Assembly: GCA_964020155.1 (NCBI GenBank)
Contig: OZ026563.1
Coordinates: 1,248,824 to 1,261,323, forward strand
DNA: 12,500 bases
DNA from: Chondrilla cf. caribensis
Taxonomy: Eukaryota > Porifera > Demospongiae > Chondrillida > Chondrillidae
Direction of reading: 5' to 3'
Position 1 is the stretch's first letter. Every line of letters starts with the position of its first letter. The notes below the pieces were generated by a model, which saw only the letters and a program-made list of their open reading frames with translations, was not told the origin of the DNA and made no database searches. Shown piece by piece: positions 11,670-12,500 of this stretch. Made by a program: the position numbers and the translations under genes.

Positions 11670-12500
11670 TACATGTGTGTGCGCGCGCGTGTGTGTGTGT
11701 GTACACATATAAGGACACGTGTTAGTGCATACATGTGTGTACACCAGCATGAGTAGGTCAAGATATCCAACCGACTGACTGACATTCGGACCACAAGCAC
11801 ATACCTATAAGATCACAGAGTTCATCTAAACTGTGTCTCTTGTTATACTCCATAACTTGCCTACAAGCGAAGAACACTGCAGTTAGCTGTACATAACTAC
11901 ATGTGTATCAAGTATGCTGGTATGTGTCCAGGTATGTATTTTCCTTCATCTCTTACGCTGTATGAAATATGGTTTTGTTGTGACATTTGTGTGATTAGTT
12001 GAAATTGATGTGTTATGATACAAGTGTGAGTGCCAATTCTGCAATGGAACCAATTTCACCCATACTGTAGGTCTACTTGTACTATCAGTAGCTGAGTGTT
12101 GACACTGGCTGGAAGGGGTAATACTAACATGTTTACAGACATTATTCAAAAGTGAATTATGGATATCAAACGTGAAACAGCTGCAGTTCATTGTACTCCC
12201 CATGTACACTTGAGCGTCTAGGATCTATGGCTGGACACGAATGTTCAAAGATTCTGGCTAACCTGCCAATGTCTTCAAACTGAACAAACTTCGATTCCAA
12301 GTTCATCATCAGATTCGACTGCAGTTGTTTCTTAGCTCTCTTTAGTTCAGTCTACCCGAACATACACACATCATTACACATGTATACAAACATACGTAAG
12401 CATGTACATGTATGTGTACGTACACACTTCAGGACAACAAACAACATCTTACATGCGTACTGGAAATTTCTGTATGCAAAGAAAACAGCCAAGAAAAAAC
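11236..12500 (-). CDS. PMPCA: Mitochondrial processing peptidase alpha subunit, C-terminal exons
   Basis: I assembled three certain exons on the minus strand (12351-12263, 11860-11805, 11408-11236) with matching phases, plus a possible microexon at 12469-12453. They encode about 105 C-terminal residues: TELKRAKKQL, LMMNLESKFVQFEDIGRQVM, DELCDLIESVTASDLKNIGD, KMLHSPTSYAVLG and the end SRLFTFR. This is the conserved end of the M16-family alpha subunit of mitochondrial processing peptidase (ELxRAK, LMMNLESR, FEDxGRQV, KML, LPxxYRLF in the animal protein). In the mitochondrial matrix the alpha subunit binds presequences through its Gly-rich loop while the beta subunit cuts them. The catalytic-type domain and Gly-rich loop lie off the right edge. 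MPP-beta and complex III core proteins are related, but the LMMNLES and RLF end fit alpha best. Confidence 0.9.
11444..11703. repeat. Compound (TG)n microsatellite with duplicated TTGG block
   Basis: About 260 bp of TG repeat. The interruption TTGG(TG)nTTGG occurs twice, at about 11529-11549 and 11619-11639, 90 bp apart, which shows that a 90-bp block of the array was itself duplicated. A GCGCGCGC run lies near 11680. It fills most of the last PMPCA intron; in the gene's direction it is a CA repeat ending about 35 nt before the acceptor. Confidence 0.96.
11805..11860 (-). CDS. PMPCA: PMPCA internal exon (56 nt)
   Basis: It is bounded by CTTCGCTTGTAG and the donor GTATGT (11804-11799). It encodes QVMEYNKRHSLDELCDLI between a split Arg codon (AG/G) and a split Glu codon (G/AA), so phases match on both sides. 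The sequence corresponds to the GRQV...LCxLI stretch of the alpha subunit. Confidence 0.9.
11861..12262 (-). other. PMPCA: PMPCA intron
   Basis: A 402-nt intron between the 89-nt and 56-nt exons. It is unique sequence without repeats or visible genes. The 87-codon minus-strand open frame inside it does not resemble a protein I know and is not needed to join the exons. Confidence 0.75.
12263..12351 (-). CDS. PMPCA: PMPCA internal exon (89 nt)
   Basis: It is bounded by TTCGGGTAG and the donor GTTAGC (12262-12257). It encodes TELKRAKKQLQSNLMMNLES and then KFVQFEDIG, a hallmark M16 alpha-subunit segment. It ends with two bases (AG) that complete Arg in the next exon. Confidence 0.92.
12453..12469 (-). 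CDS. PMPCA: Possible 17-nt PMPCA microexon
   Basis: A strong acceptor (GCTGTTTTCTTTGCATACAG) and a strong donor (GTAAGA) enclose only 17 nt. In the phase required by the next exon it reads two bases plus ISSTH, giving ISSTH-TELKRAK. Length and position agree with the short segment before ELxRAK in the family. The upstream exon is outside the window, so this is not proven. Confidence 0.5.

Noticed and set aside
11946..12209. 87-codon minus-strand open frame in the PMPCA intron
   Set aside because: No family resemblance, and the flanking PMPCA exons join in phase without it.

Overview
The window is nuclear DNA from an invertebrate animal. Three things show this: genes split by GT-AG introns, long (CA)n/(TG)n microsatellites with short TA-flanked inverted-repeat transposons, and animal protein families (death effector domains, a PH domain, mitochondrial processing peptidase alpha). 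The mix would suit a sponge or another early-branching or lophotrochozoan animal. I lean weakly to a sponge, but nothing here proves the phylum.

Layout. 1-4420 (minus strand): the 5' part of a PH-domain gene, which I rebuilt from five phase-consistent exons; its introns hold a 13-bp minisatellite, three dinucleotide or short tandem arrays and a MITE. 4421-4789: a divergent, CpG-containing promoter interval. 4790-6955 (plus): an intronless gene for a 721-residue protein with two death effector domains followed by about nine membrane segments. 6956-7804: an intergenic stretch filled by a 20/39-bp minisatellite and pieces of a MITE. 7805-9991 (plus): a second intronless gene, 728 residues, with the same architecture and clearly paralogous to the first. 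9992-11235: a 3' UTR with an AATAAA signal and two different TA-flanked MITEs. 11236-12500 (minus): the last exons of the mitochondrial processing peptidase alpha subunit gene (PMPCA), including a possible 17-nt microexon.

The most interesting content is the pair of tandem-DED membrane proteins. DEDs are cytosolic adaptor folds of the caspase-8/FADD death and inflammation pathway. Here they are fused to a large polytopic membrane domain with conserved loop cysteines. The simplest inference is a membrane receptor, channel or sensor that signals directly through DED contacts. The two genes arose by tandem duplication, and their lack of introns contrasts with both split neighbours. PMPCA is a housekeeping gene and there is no sign that it works with the DED pair.
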